Shown here piece by piece: positions 8,557-17,526 of a stretch of DNA of 64,000 nt; within the stretch, counting starts at the first letter, position 1; every line of letters begins with the position of its first letter. The position numbers and the translations under genes were made by a program. Where the stretch lies: assembly GCF_016464425.1 (NCBI RefSeq), contig NZ_JADDKQ010000001.1, forward strand, positions 248,001 through 312,000. Direction: 5' to 3'. The notes beneath the pieces were generated by a model. The model was not told the DNA's origin. It made no database searches and worked only from the letters and a program-made list of their open reading frames with translations. Source of the stretch: Actinotalea solisilvae. Its GTDB lineage: Bacteria; Actinomycetota; Actinomycetes; Actinomycetales; Cellulomonadaceae.

Positions 8557-9000
8557 GTGTCCCGCACTTCCCGTCTCGGCCGACGGGCCACCCGCCCGGC
8601 GGTCTCGTCCATGCGGGCACGCGATGACGGGTCGGTCACCATCGAGCTGTCCATCCTGTTCCCGGCACTGCTCCTTCTCGTGACGGCTCTCGTCCAGTAC
8701 GGCCTGTGGTTCCACGCCCGTTCGGTCGCACTCGCGGCAGCCCAGCAGGGGGTCGTGGCCGCAGCCGCCTACCAGGCGCCGCCCGGTGCTGGGGTCGATG
8801 GCGCGACGGCCTTCGTCGTCGCCCACGGCTCGCAGACGCTCTTCGACGCAGCGGCATCCCAAGGTGTGCCGACCCCCGGGATGGTCAGGGTCGAGGTGAG
8901 CGGCCGGTCTGTCTCGCTCCTACCCGGGACGCCCGGTCCTGCCGTGGTCCAATCAGCCACCGCTCCGGTCGAGCGGTTCACCGTGGCAGGTGGACCATGA
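8557..9000 (+). CDS. TadE-like pseudopilin
   Basis: 147 residues from a GTG start. Residues about 25-60 read DDGSVTIELSILFPALLLLV followed by QYGLWFHARSVALAAAQQG, the TadE signature: class III leader, conserved Glu at +5 and an N-terminal helix that continues into an amphipathic region. The rest is a small extracytoplasmic domain. TadE-like proteins are minor pilins of the Tad system. The stop overlaps the next start by 4 nt. Confidence 0.85.
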   Translation: MSRTSRLGRRATRPAVSSMRARDDGSVTIELSILFPALLLLVTALVQYGLWFHARSVALAAAQQGVVAAAAYQAPPGAGVDGATAFVVAHGSQTLFDAAASQGVPTPGMVRVEVSGRSVSLLPGTPGPAVVQSATAPVERFTVAGGP

Positions 9001-9431
9001 CTCCGATCAACGGTCGCGATCCCGAGCGCGGCAGCGTGACTCTCGAACTCGCGGTCCTGACCCCGGCGCTGATCATGCTGCTGGCCGCGCTCGTCCTGGC
9101 GGGGCGATTGCAGGTGGCGGCGTCGGCGGTCGAGCACGCGACTGCCGCTGCGGCTCGCGCGGCGTCGATCGAACGCACGGTCGACGGGGCGCGAGCGGCG
9201 GCTCAGCAGACGGTCGACCGGGAGACGGCCACAAGTGATCTGCGGTGCAGCTCGACCGTCGCGCAGGTCGACCCCTCAGCGCTGGCTGCGCCGCTCGGGA
9301 CGGCCGCGAGCGTGACCGTCCGGGCGAGCTGCACGGTGACCATGGCGGACCTGGCGGTGCCCGGCCTCCCAGGAAGCCGAACGCTCACCGCGGAGTCGAC
9401 CTCCGCCGTCGACAGGTACCGCACCCGATGA
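8997..9431 (+). CDS. second TadE-like pseudopilin
   Basis: 144 residues from the ATG at 8997 (ATGA overlap). Begins with a short leader ending in ERGSVTLELAVLTPALIMLL, again a Gly-Ser and +5 Glu followed by a membrane helix. A paired DLRCSSTV/ASCTVT sequence gives two cysteines that could form a disulfide outside the cell. It pairs with the preceding TadE gene and overlaps the next by 4 nt. TadF is an alternative name for such a second minor pilin. Confidence 0.8.
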   Translation: MTPINGRDPERGSVTLELAVLTPALIMLLAALVLAGRLQVAASAVEHATAAAARAASIERTVDGARAAAQQTVDRETATSDLRCSSTVAQVDPSALAAPLGTAASVTVRASCTVTMADLAVPGLPGSRTLTAESTSAVDRYRTR

Positions 9432-9880
9432 ACGGGCTCGCGTGGGTGCGGGGGCGGATGCGTGCGGACGAGCCGGACGCAGGTTCCGTGACGGTCTTCG
9501 TCGCCGTGACGGTACTTGGACTGCTCGTGCTGTGCGGCCTTGTCGTGGACGGCGGCGCGAAGCTGCGCGCCGCACAACACGCGGACCGCGTGGCGGTTGA
9601 GGCGGCGCGGGCCGCCGGTCAGGCGGTTGACCCGGCAGCCCTCGTCACGGGCGAAGTCACCGTCGATCGAGCGACCGCCGTGCGGGCCGCCCAGGAATAC
9701 CTCGGGGCGACGGGCGTACGCGGGAGCGCCGCATTCTCCGCTGACGGCACCGCCGTCGAGGTGAACACCGTCGTGTCAGCGCCCACTGTCTTCCTGGGTC
9801 TGGTCGGCGTCGGCTCCTTCACGGTCACGGGCCACGGTCGCGCAGTTCTCGTCCACGGCGTCACAGGAGACGGCACATGA
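9428..9880 (+). CDS. TadG-like/Flp minor pilus protein
   Basis: 150 residues from the ATG at 9428. The N-terminus DEPDAGSVTVFVAVTVLGLLV has the same Gly-Ser before a membrane helix, then VVDGGAKLRAAQHADRVAVEAARAAGQ, which is the pattern of TadG-like and Rv3654c-like proteins of actinobacteria. The +5 residue is Val and not Glu, so it may be a non-cleaved membrane protein. Its stop overlaps the start of the large LysM-BTAD protein. Confidence 0.75.
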   Translation: MNGLAWVRGRMRADEPDAGSVTVFVAVTVLGLLVLCGLVVDGGAKLRAAQHADRVAVEAARAAGQAVDPAALVTGEVTVDRATAVRAAQEYLGATGVRGSAAFSADGTAVEVNTVVSAPTVFLGLVGVGSFTVTGHGRAVLVHGVTGDGT

Positions 9881-12800
9881 TGGAACGCACCGAGACCCAG
9901 GTCCGACGACCCGAACCCCGCAAGGGCGGCGACCTGCTGCGCGGGCTGCTCGCCGCCGCGGCCATCGTTGCCTTCGTCATCGGCGTCCCCGCGGCGCTCT
10001 TGGTGGTCGCCCCAGTGCGAGTGCCCACGTCGCTTCCGACGTGGAGGGGCGTCATCGACGCTGCGAGCCGGCCCGATGACGGGAGCCTCCTCCTCGGCGT
10101 CGTCACCGTCATCGCGTGGCTCGCGTGGCTGGCGTTCGCACTGCCGCTCGTCATCGAGATCGCCTCGTCAGTCCGCGCAGTGCGGACGCCGCACCTCCCC
10201 CTCCTGGCGCCCGCTCAGCGGCTCGCGGCTGGGCTCGTCGCCACCGCTGGACTCCTCCTGACGCCCCCGGCCCCGACCGCTTCTGCGTGGGGACTCGGCC
10301 AGCAGACCGCTGCAGCGGTGGCAGCTCACGTCCTCCCAACCGTCGCAGCCGGCCCCTCGATGGGTCCGTCAGGGATGCCCGCTTCGCGCATGGAATCACC
10401 GGCCGCACCGTCGGTGGAGGACGGCCACGCCAGCCTGCCGTCTGTGACGGTGCTCCGCGGGGACACCCTCTGGGACCTGGCCGAGCGGCACCTCGGGTCC
10501 GGGCACCGGTACGCAGAGATTCGGGACCTCAACCTCGGCCTTCCGCAGCCCGACGGCCGAGCGCTCACGGACGCCCATTGGGTCTACCCCGGTTGGCGAC
10601 TGCTATTGCCCTCCGACGCCGTCGGGGTCGCAGGCACGGCCGCGTCGCCGTCGACTAGCGCCACCACGCCGTACACGGTCGACGCCGGTGACACGTTGTG
10701 GGACGTCGCAACCCAAGAGCTCGGCGACCCGCTGCGCTATCCGGAGATCGTCGACCTGAACGTCGGGCGCGCGCAGCCGGATGGTGACGCACTGCGGGAT
10801 CCGGACCTCATCCGGCCGGGTTGGCTCTTGGAACTGCCCGCGCCCCGGGAATCGACTCAGGCAGCGCGCGGCTCAACGGCGTCCCCCACCGATGACTCCC
10901 TCGATGACGGGACTGGCGCTCTCGATGGCGCGTCGAGGGCCGTCGATGACGCGCCGCCGAACCGTGCCAACCCCCAAGAGACGGACGATGGCGGGGCGGG
11001 CGCCGTCAGTGATGGAGCGGAGCGGACCGATGACGCGGCACCCGGTCGCCACCTGGCGATGCCGCCTGCTGAGATGTTCGAGGAAGGCAACGACGAGGAG
11101 ACGATCACCGTCAGCGCCGAGGGCGACTCCGAAGTGGAGATGCACGGGCTGTTCCTCGGGCTCACCGCGCTCGCGGCCGCCGGCGTCGTCGGAGAGATCA
11201 CGCGACGGCGTGTCATGCAGCAACGCGTGCGCCGAATCGGTCGTCGAATCCCGCTGCCGACTCCGGGCTCATCGGCCGACGACGCGGAGCGAGCCCTGCG
11301 TGCGGCCGTGCCGCCGATGACGATCGCTCGCCTCAAGGCCTCGTTCCTCGACCTGGCGACGCGCTGCTACCAAGCCGAGCGTGACCTCCCGCGCGTCGGC
11401 GCCGTCACCGTGACACCCGCTTCCGTCGTCCTGCACCTCACCGAGGACGACGACGCCCCCGTCGAGCCGTACACCGCGACGGACGCGCGGACCTGGACCG
11501 CACATGAGGCGCTCGCCGACAGGATCGACGCCGAAGACCCTGATCGCCCCGAGCCGTTCCCTGCGCTTGTCACGCTCGGCAACACGTCCGAGGGAACGGT
11601 GCTCGTGAACCTCGAAGCGGCCGGCACGCTGACGATCGCCGGTGACCGAACGGCAGCCACCGAGATCCTCCGCGCGCTTGTCGCCGAGCTCGCCACCTCC
11701 GACCTCACGGGCCGCATCGGGCTCGTCGCGACTCCTGACTTCGAACCGCTGGCGCAGGCGTGCGACCCGGCACGCCTGCAGATCGCTCCGGTGGAGGCCA
11801 TTGGTCCAACCGTCGACCGGCGAGCTCACGAAGTACGCCAGGCCACCGCGGACGCGGGAGTGGACGACACCCTCCAAGCCCGCTCCGACCGGATCGTCGG
11901 TGATGTCTGGCTGCCGGTCGTCTTCGTGACGACCGCCGCGTCGGTGGCCGTCGCGTCCCCTTGGAGCGGGGCCACCGTCGTCGCGGCCGGCACGCCGGGG
12001 GAAGACGGCTGGACGCTCATCGCGGATGGGCCCGCTGCCCGACTCGAACCGCTCGGAATCGACGTCGCTCCGCAACGGTTGACACTCGAGGATTTTGACC
12101 GCTTGGTCGAGCTGCTGACCGTCGCTGCTCCACCCACCGGCGGTGAGCCGCCCGCGGGCCACCAGCCTGTCGCGGTTGAGATCCTTGAGGCGTTCGCCGC
12201 GATGCCGGCCGCCGTCGTGAACGAAGAAGCGGGTGATGACGCGGGAGATGAACTCGGCGGCGCCCGCTCGCCCGTCCGGATCTGCGTACTGGGACCCATC
12301 ACCATCGACGGGCTGCCGAGCGGTGCTGCAAGCCTCAGTCGACGGTCGACCGAGCTCCTCGTCTACCTGGCCCTTCGAGGCCGAGCCACGGGGCCGGAAC
12401 TCGACGAGGCACTGTGGTGTGGAGCACGCGTCGACAAGCAGACGCGCAACAGCCTCGTCTATCGGACTCGACAGCGTGTCGGCGCGAACGTCCTGCCGGT
12501 CGTCGGGGCCGATGGCATCTACCGGCTCGGCGACGCTGTGACGAGCGACTGGGCGGATTTTCAGCGGAACGCACGTCGCGGGCTGGCCGCGGGGCCCCCC
12601 GCCCTCGACGACCTTCGGGCTGCGGTGGACCTCGTACGGGACCGCCCGCTCCTCGGCGTCCCGGACTCGGCCTTCACCTGGGCCGAGCACGACATTCAAG
12701 AGATGATCAGCACAATCGCGGACGTGACCCATGTGCTGACCCGCCTCCTCCTCGAGCGCGGCGAGACGCGCGCGGGTCTAGAGGTGGCGACAAGAGGGCT

Positions 12801-13005
12801 CGCGGTCGACGCCTGGTCGGAGCTTCTTCTCGGAGATGCGCTGGAGGCCGCCGTCTCGATCGACGACACCACGACGGTCAGGCGGCTCCGGGCCAAGCTG
12901 ACCGTCGACGCGGAAGAGCCTCAGCTCGAGGGCTGGCAGGCAGTCGACGCAGATTCATGGGCCGCACCAGTGGACGAGACGACCTCCCATTCTCACAGGG
13001 GTTGA
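9877..13005 (+). CDS. large membrane protein with two LysM repeats and a C-terminal BTAD domain
   Basis: 1,042 residues. Three membrane helices lie in the first 140 residues. Two LysM repeats follow at about 192-245 (GDTLWDLAERHLGSG) and 266-318 (GDTLWDVATQELGDP), then an acidic linker, another membrane helix near 425 and an alpha/beta region to about 780. From about 802 (RICVLGPITIDG) to 1,020 there is a winged-helix plus TPR-like bacterial transcriptional activator domain, as in SARP regulators. Thus a wall-binding part and a regulator-like part are fused in one membrane protein. Such proteins accompany Tad-like loci in actinobacteria; function is unknown. Last gene of the pilus operon. Confidence 0.8.
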   Translation: MMERTETQVRRPEPRKGGDLLRGLLAAAAIVAFVIGVPAALLVVAPVRVPTSLPTWRGVIDAASRPDDGSLLLGVVTVIAWLAWLAFALPLVIEIASSVRAVRTPHLPLLAPAQRLAAGLVATAGLLLTPPAPTASAWGLGQQTAAAVAAHVLPTVAAGPSMGPSGMPASRMESPAAPSVEDGHASLPSVTVLRGDTLWDLAERHLGSGHRYAEIRDLNLGLPQPDGRALTDAHWVYPGWRLLLPSDAVGVAGTAASPSTSATTPYTVDAGDTLWDVATQELGDPLRYPEIVDLNVGRAQPDGDALRDPDLIRPGWLLELPAPRESTQAARGSTASPTDDSLDDGTGALDGASRAVDDAPPNRANPQETDDGGAGAVSDGAERTDDAAPGRHLAMPPAEMFEEGNDEETITVSAEGDSEVEMHGLFLGLTALAAAGVVGEITRRRVMQQRVRRIGRRIPLPTPGSSADDAERALRAAVPPMTIARLKASFLDLATRCYQAERDLPRVGAVTVTPASVVLHLTEDDDAPVEPYTATDARTWTAHEALADRIDAEDPDRPEPFPALVTLGNTSEGTVLVNLEAAGTLTIAGDRTAATEILRALVAELATSDLTGRIGLVATPDFEPLAQACDPARLQIAPVEAIGPTVDRRAHEVRQATADAGVDDTLQARSDRIVGDVWLPVVFVTTAASVAVASPWSGATVVAAGTPGEDGWTLIADGPAARLEPLGIDVAPQRLTLEDFDRLVELLTVAAPPTGGEPPAGHQPVAVEILEAFAAMPAAVVNEEAGDDAGDELGGARSPVRICVLGPITIDGLPSGAASLSRRSTELLVYLALRGRATGPELDEALWCGARVDKQTRNSLVYRTRQRVGANVLPVVGADGIYRLGDAVTSDWADFQRNARRGLAAGPPALDDLRAAVDLVRDRPLLGVPDSAFTWAEHDIQEMISTIADVTHVLTRLLLERGETRAGLEVATRGLAVDAWSELLLGDALEAAVSIDDTTTVRRLRAKLTVDAEEPQLEGWQAVDADSWAAPVDETTSHSHRG

Positions 13006-13080
13006 TCGCCGACCGTTCTCCATAGAATTGCTCAGGGACAGGCGCAGCCGAGTCAGCGAGCGGCGCACCCTCATCGTGTT

Positions 13081-13677
13081 CTAGAGCCCGAACGCGCCGC
13101 CCTCGACGAGGATGATGACGCCCAAGGCGATGAGGACCAGCGGGAACAAGACGTGTTCCCACCGCTCGAGGAGTTCGGCGACGGGTCGTCGGGTGGCGAC
13201 GTACCTGGCGGCCAGAACGAGCGCGGCGACGAGTGCGAGGAACACGATGGCGTAAGCGGCCGTCGCTGCGGGGCCTACCGTGAGGAAGACGGGGACGTAG
13301 ACGCCGATGTTGTCGCCGCCGTTGGCAAAGGTCACGGCTGCGACGGTCCAGACGGCGACGGCCTTTCCCGGGTCGTCGTCATCGTCGTCGCCGCGGTTGC
13401 GCCATGCCTGCCACGCGGCATACAGACCGAGTAGCAGGGGGATGAGCCCGAAGTACGCGATGGCATCTTCGGGCAGGAAGGCCTTCGCGCCGAGTGCGAC
13501 CAGGACGGAGGCGATGAGGATGGCGCCGAAACCGAGGTACTGCCCGACGATGATCTTGGCAGTGGTGCCCGCGGTACCGGCGCCGCGCGCGAAGAACAGT
13601 GAAAGCACGATGATGTCGTCGATGTTGGTAACGAGGAAAAGACCGACGGCTTGCAGGGCAGCTACTGCCAGGTCCAT
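13081..13677 (-). CDS. cadD: CadD-type cadmium resistance transporter
   Basis: 198 residues with six hydrophobic segments, the first carrying TNIDDIIVLSLFFAR, the CadD signature, and a second conserved NGGDNIGVYVPVF further on. CadD proteins belong to the LysE superfamily and export cadmium or related divalent metals. A poly-Asp loop DDDDDDPGK near residue 98 is acidic and cytoplasmic. Start ATG at 13677 has GGAAGG six bases upstream. It is the last gene of a three-gene leftward group divergent from cadC, so CadC is a likely regulator. Confidence 0.85.
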   Translation of the reverse strand: MDLAVAALQAVGLFLVTNIDDIIVLSLFFARGAGTAGTTAKIIVGQYLGFGAILIASVLVALGAKAFLPEDAIAYFGLIPLLLGLYAAWQAWRNRGDDDDDDPGKAVAVWTVAAVTFANGGDNIGVYVPVFLTVGPAATAAYAIVFLALVAALVLAARYVATRRPVAELLERWEHVLFPLVLIALGVIILVEGGAFGL

Positions 13678-13718
13678 CGAGGGCCTTCCGGTTGATTACG
13701 GTGCGAAGCGCCGGAGCG

Positions 13719-14345
13719 CTACTCGCTGCTGCGGCCGAGGCGGCCGATCAGCGGGAGAAAACGGCCCACGCGTGCGGCGTAGGTGGCGTAGGCCGTCCCG
13801 TGGATTGCGACCAGGTGCGGTTCCTCCACCGCGCGCACTTGCGTCTGGATTCCTGCGAGGACGACGGCGAAGCCGATCAGCGAGATCAAGTTTGGGCAGG
13901 CAAGAGCGAGGCCAGCGAAGGTGATGAGGGCGGCAGTGAAGATCGGGTTGCGGACGACCGCGAACGGCCCTGATGTGACCAGATCGGTGCGCTCGCTGGG
14001 GTCGACACCGATGCGCCACGCGGTGCCCATGGCCAGTTGTGCGGCGTAGGTGCCTGCCACGCCGACGGCGGCGACCACGACCGCTGTGGTCCGCATGGCG
14101 GTCGCGCTGAGGAGCGCGAGCGGCTCCAGTCCCACCATGTCGGCGATGGGGCCGGCGACGCCGGCAACCACGGAACCGGCTCCACTGATGCGGTTGTCCC
14201 ACCACTGCACGGTGCCGCGGGGCGCGGCCGTGAACCGGAACCCGCTGTCACCGGTGCGCCTGCGCTGGACCAGCATGCGGCCGACCCCGGCCAGCAGCGC
14301 CCAGGCGAAGAACAGGGTCAGGGCGAGGATCGGGTAGCCGCTCAC
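13719..14345 (-). CDS. isoprenylcysteine carboxyl methyltransferase family membrane protein
   Basis: 208 residues from a GTG that overlaps the preceding stop (GTGA). Several membrane helices, then the family motif region VTSGPFAVVRNPIFTAALI followed by RAVEEPHLVAIHGTAYATYAARVGRFLP, which includes the conserved RNP, EE and TPxA-like YA elements of the ICMT/PEMT fold. Bacterial members methylate unknown lipids or thiols. Found between a small unknown gene and cadD in the metal-resistance block. Substrate not known. Confidence 0.8.
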   Translation of the reverse strand: MSGYPILALTLFFAWALLAGVGRMLVQRRRTGDSGFRFTAAPRGTVQWWDNRISGAGSVVAGVAGPIADMVGLEPLALLSATAMRTTAVVVAAVGVAGTYAAQLAMGTAWRIGVDPSERTDLVTSGPFAVVRNPIFTAALITFAGLALACPNLISLIGFAVVLAGIQTQVRAVEEPHLVAIHGTAYATYAARVGRFLPLIGRLGRSSE

Positions 14346-14581
14346 GAGCACACCCGGTCGGTGGGGGACGATTCCACGGCGACACCGCTGACGAAGCCAC
14401 TGAAGAAGCGCGTCACCGGCGCGACCGGCAACTGCCATCGGTGCAGGCGCAGCTCGGCTCCCACACCGCGCCCGTAGCCGACTTCGACGGCGTGCCTGCC
14501 TGAGATGTGCGCTCCCAAGCCCTGGAGCGATGCCCGGGGCGCGATGTCGACGAGCATCGTCTCCACGCGGTCCATCAACAC
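14342..14581 (-). CDS. small conserved hypothetical protein in cad block
   Basis: About 79 residues from the GTG at 14581, which has GGGAGG five bases upstream; an in-frame ATG at 14635 would give 97 residues but would sit on the likely -10 element of cadC. The protein shows GLGAHISGRHAVEVGYGRG and has no Cys motif or membrane segment. The stop overlaps the next start by 4 nt, supporting a real gene. I do not recognise it. It lies between the divergent cadC promoter and the methyltransferase-like gene. Confidence 0.5.
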   Translation of the reverse strand: MLMDRVETMLVDIAPRASLQGLGAHISGRHAVEVGYGRGVGAELRLHRWQLPVAPVTRFFSGFVSGVAVESSPTDRVCS

Positions 14582-14606
14582 AGCCGCCTCCCAGGGCTCG
14601 ACCCGG

Positions 14607-14641
14607 TCGAACTCACACCCGAAAGCCGCTAGCATCGACCC
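14607..14641 (+). promoter_or_regulatory. candidate leaderless promoter of cadC
   Basis: A TAGCAT hexamer at 14630-14635 ends six bases before the cadC ATG, the spacing expected for a leaderless transcript, with a weak TCGAAC-like -35 element 17 bases further upstream. No ribosome site precedes the ATG. The element overlaps the beginning of the divergent gene, so both transcripts could share one CadC operator. Confidence 0.35.
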
Positions 14642-15043
14642 ATGCCGATGATCGCCGCAAGTCCTGATGTGAGTGGCCGCGCGGAGCTCGCGCCCGCGGG
14701 GGCGTTGTTCCGAGGACTGGGCGACCCGACTCGTCTGGCGCTGGTGCGCCGTCTGGCGACGGGCGAAGCGCGGGTCGTGGACCTGTGCACCGAGCTGGGG
14801 CTGAGCCAGTCCACCGTGTCCTCGCACCTGGCCTGCCTGCGCGAGTGCGGGTTGGTCGACTACCGCGCGCAGGGACGCGCGTCGGTGTACCACCTGAGCC
14901 GCCCGGAGCTCATGGACCTTCTCGCGGTGGCCCAAGACCTGCTGGCCGCCACTGGCAACGCTGTGGCCTTGTGCCCCACCTACGCGGACCCCACCACTTC
15001 CGACCCAAGCCGGGTCGCCACGACGAAGGAGAGCGCACGATGA
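14642..15043 (+). CDS. cadC: ArsR/SmtB family metal-sensing repressor, CadC/CmtR-like
   Basis: 133 residues. Winged-helix core: LFRGLGDPTRLALVRRLATG, then DLCTELGLSQSTVSSHLACL (recognition helix) and LVDYRAQGRASVYHLS (wing). Cysteines lie at CTELG (in helix alpha-4), HLACLREC and CPTY near the C-terminus, consistent with a CmtR/CadC type Cd/Pb sensor. In this family metal binding releases DNA. It is translationally coupled to the P-type ATPase (4-nt overlap). In-frame GTG at 14669 is an alternative start. Confidence 0.85.
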   Translation: MPMIAASPDVSGRAELAPAGALFRGLGDPTRLALVRRLATGEARVVDLCTELGLSQSTVSSHLACLRECGLVDYRAQGRASVYHLSRPELMDLLAVAQDLLAATGNAVALCPTYADPTTSDPSRVATTKESAR

Positions 15044-17007
15044 GCGACGCCTGCGGCTGCAGCGACGACGAGACCACCCCAGCCGGCGACGAAGCCGGGG
15101 AGCACGAGGCCGAGCGGCTCTGGGAGGTCAGCGAGCTTCGGTTCGCCGCCGTTGCCGGCGTGCTGCTCCTGGTGGGCCTGGTCGCGGCGTCGATGGATCA
15201 GCCCGCCGTCGCGACGGTGCTGAACTCGGTGGCTCTGCTGGTCGGTGCGTGGACGTTCGTCCCCAGCACGGTGCGGCGACTGGCCAGGGGCAAGATCGGC
15301 GTCGGGACGCTGATGACGATCGCAGCGATCGGCGCGGTGCTTCTGGGTGAGGTCGCCGAGGCGGCTGCACTGGCGTTCTTGTTCTCCATCAGCGAGGGCC
15401 TGGAGGAGTACTCCCTCGCCCGAACCCGTCGCGGCCTGCGGGCGCTGCTGGATCTCGTGCCCGCTACAGCGACGGTGCTGCGCGACGGTGCCGAGACCAC
15501 GGTGGCTCCCGGTGAGCTGGGCATCGGGGACCTGATGGTCGTCAAGCCCGGGGAGCGGGTCGCCACCGACGGGGTCATCCGCACCGGTCGCACGGCCCTG
15601 GACGTCTCGGCCATCACCGGTGAGTCGGTGCCCGTGGAGGCCGGGCCCGGGGGGACCGTCTACGCGGGGTCGATCAACGGATCCGGCGTCCTCGAGGTGG
15701 AGGTGACCACCACCGCGCAGGACAACTCGCTGGCGCGGATCGTGCGGATCGTCGAGGCCGAGCAGTCCCGCAAAGGCGAAGCCCAGCGCCTGGCGGACCG
15801 CATCGCCAAGCCGCTGGTGCCCGGTGTGATGATCGCCGCGGCGCTCATCGCTGTCGCCGGCAGCCTCCTGGGTGACGCGGGCACGTGGATCGAGCGAGCC
15901 CTCGTCGTGCTCGTCGCGGCGTCACCGTGCGCCCTGGCGATCTCCATCCCGGTGTCCGTGGTCGCCGCCGTCGGTGCCGCCTCCAAGCAGGGTGTGCTCA
16001 TCAAGGGCGGTGCGGCGGTTGAGGCCCTCGGTGCCATCCGCGGGGTCGCCCTCGACAAGACCGGGACATTGACCCGCAACGCCCCCTCCGTCGTCGCCGT
16101 CGTCGCGGCGCCCGGCCACACCCAGGAGCGCGTCCTGCAGGTCGCGGCCGCCCTCGAAGCACGCAGCGAGCACCCCCTGGCGCGGGCAATCTTGGCCGCC
16201 GTTTCCGCGGTCAGCCCGGCCAGCGACGTGGAGGCCGTCCCCGGTGCGGGCCTGACCGGGACGTTCGAGGGTCGGCCCGTCCGGCTCGGGCGACCCGGCT
16301 GGGTCCAGGCCGGGTCACTGGCCGGTGAGGTGGAGCGGATGCAGCAGGCGGGGGCGACCGCCGTCCTGATCGAAGAGAACGGCTCGCTGCTCGGTGCGGT
16401 CGCCGTGCGCGACGAGCTTCGGCCCGAGGCAGCGCAGGTCGTAGCCCAGCTGCGCCGCGACGGCTACCACGTCGCCATGCTCACCGGTGACAACAGCCTC
16501 ACCGCGACCGCCCTGGCCCTCGAGGTCGGCATCGACGAGGTCCACGCAGACCTGCGCCCCGAGGACAAGGCCGCACTGGTCGCCCAGCTGCGCACCCAGC
16601 GCCGCACCGCAATGGTCGGCGACGGCGTCAACGACGCCCCCGCCCTGGCGACCGCCGACCTCGGCATCGCGATGGGCGCGATGGGCACCGACGTCGCGAT
16701 CGAGACCGCCGACGTCGCGCTCATGGGTGAGGACCTGCGTCACCTGCCCCAGGCGTTCGCCCACGCTCGCAGGGCACGGCGCATCATGCTGCAGAACGTC
16801 GGGCTGTCCCTGGCGATCATCATCGTGCTCATGCCCCTGGCGCTCTTCGGTGTTCTCGGGCTGGCCGCCGTCGTGCTCGTGCACGAGATCGCTGAGGTCC
16901 TCGTCATCGCCAACGGCGTCCGCGCCGGACGCGCCCAGCCTCTGCCGACGGACGTGACCGAAGCCATCACGGCAAGGCCCGAGCAGCCCGCGCTGGCCGC
17001 CCAGTGA
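15040..17007 (+). CDS. P1B-type heavy-metal translocating ATPase with an SPC motif
   Basis: 655 residues from the ATG at 15040 with AAGGAG upstream. Eight-helix P1B plan: actuator TGES, membrane metal site SPC (Ser295-Pro-Cys297), phosphorylation DKTGT (Asp339), HP motif SEHPLARA, and GDGVNDAP. The last helices hold VHEIAEVLVIANG. The first ten residues hold CGC but there is no full metal-binding domain. Cd/Zn exporters (P1B-2) carry CPC; SPC with a His-Glu in the last helices is the mark of P1B-4 pumps for Co, Ni, Fe or Zn. So the usual cadA name fits by context but the substrate may differ. Confidence 0.9.
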   Translation: MSDACGCSDDETTPAGDEAGEHEAERLWEVSELRFAAVAGVLLLVGLVAASMDQPAVATVLNSVALLVGAWTFVPSTVRRLARGKIGVGTLMTIAAIGAVLLGEVAEAAALAFLFSISEGLEEYSLARTRRGLRALLDLVPATATVLRDGAETTVAPGELGIGDLMVVKPGERVATDGVIRTGRTALDVSAITGESVPVEAGPGGTVYAGSINGSGVLEVEVTTTAQDNSLARIVRIVEAEQSRKGEAQRLADRIAKPLVPGVMIAAALIAVAGSLLGDAGTWIERALVVLVAASPCALAISIPVSVVAAVGAASKQGVLIKGGAAVEALGAIRGVALDKTGTLTRNAPSVVAVVAAPGHTQERVLQVAAALEARSEHPLARAILAAVSAVSPASDVEAVPGAGLTGTFEGRPVRLGRPGWVQAGSLAGEVERMQQAGATAVLIEENGSLLGAVAVRDELRPEAAQVVAQLRRDGYHVAMLTGDNSLTATALALEVGIDEVHADLRPEDKAALVAQLRTQRRTAMVGDGVNDAPALATADLGIAMGAMGTDVAIETADVALMGEDLRHLPQAFAHARRARRIMLQNVGLSLAIIIVLMPLALFGVLGLAAVVLVHEIAEVLVIANGVRAGRAQPLPTDVTEAITARPEQPALAAQ

Positions 17008-17525
17008 TGGCGATCACCACGGACGAGAAACAACTCCGCGCTGCAGGCACGTCGGCGCGGCGACGCCTGACCGCCGGCCTGGTCGCGGCCCTGGTCACGG
17101 GCATCGACCTGAGCGCCAAGGCCTGGGCGGTGGCCCAGCTGCAGGACGAGGTCGTCGGCCTTGGCGTGGTGGATCTGCGGCTGGCGTACAACTCCGGGGT
17201 GGCGTTCTCGGTGGGCGCTGGGGCGCCGGGGTGGCTGGTACTGACCGCGACGGCGCTCGTCACCCTCGGAGTCGGTGTCCTGGCGTGGCGGACCGCCGCT
17301 AGCGGCCCGGGCTCGCGGCTCATCGCGTTCGCCCTGGTCTTAGGGGGCGCGATCGCCAACCTTGCCGACCGGGCCGTCGACGGTGTCGTCACCGACTACC
17401 TGCACACAGGTTGGTTCCCCACCTTCAACCTCGCCGACATCGCCATCGTGACCGGAGCCGGCCTTCTCGTTCTCCTCGCAGCTACGGGCCGCGGCGCGGC
17501 CGGTACAGAGCCCGAGCGGGAGTGA
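17004..17525 (+). CDS. lspA: lipoprotein signal peptidase (signal peptidase II)
   Basis: 173 residues with four membrane helices. Family motifs are present: YNSGVAFSVG (third conserved block), GGAIANLADRAVDG and FPTFNLADIAIVTGAG, with the two catalytic aspartates in NLAD R and FNLAD. The GTG at 17004 overlaps the ATPase stop (GTGA); an ATG follows at 17007. Cleaves the signal peptide of diacylglyceryl prolipoproteins. This is not the housekeeping setting (next to rluD) but a copy carried with metal-resistance genes; the next gene encodes a lipoprotein-like thioredoxin that may be its substrate. Confidence 0.9.
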   Translation: MMAITTDEKQLRAAGTSARRRLTAGLVAALVTGIDLSAKAWAVAQLQDEVVGLGVVDLRLAYNSGVAFSVGAGAPGWLVLTATALVTLGVGVLAWRTAASGPGSRLIAFALVLGGAIANLADRAVDGVVTDYLHTGWFPTFNLADIAIVTGAGLLVLLAATGRGAAGTEPERE

Positions 17526-17526
17526 C

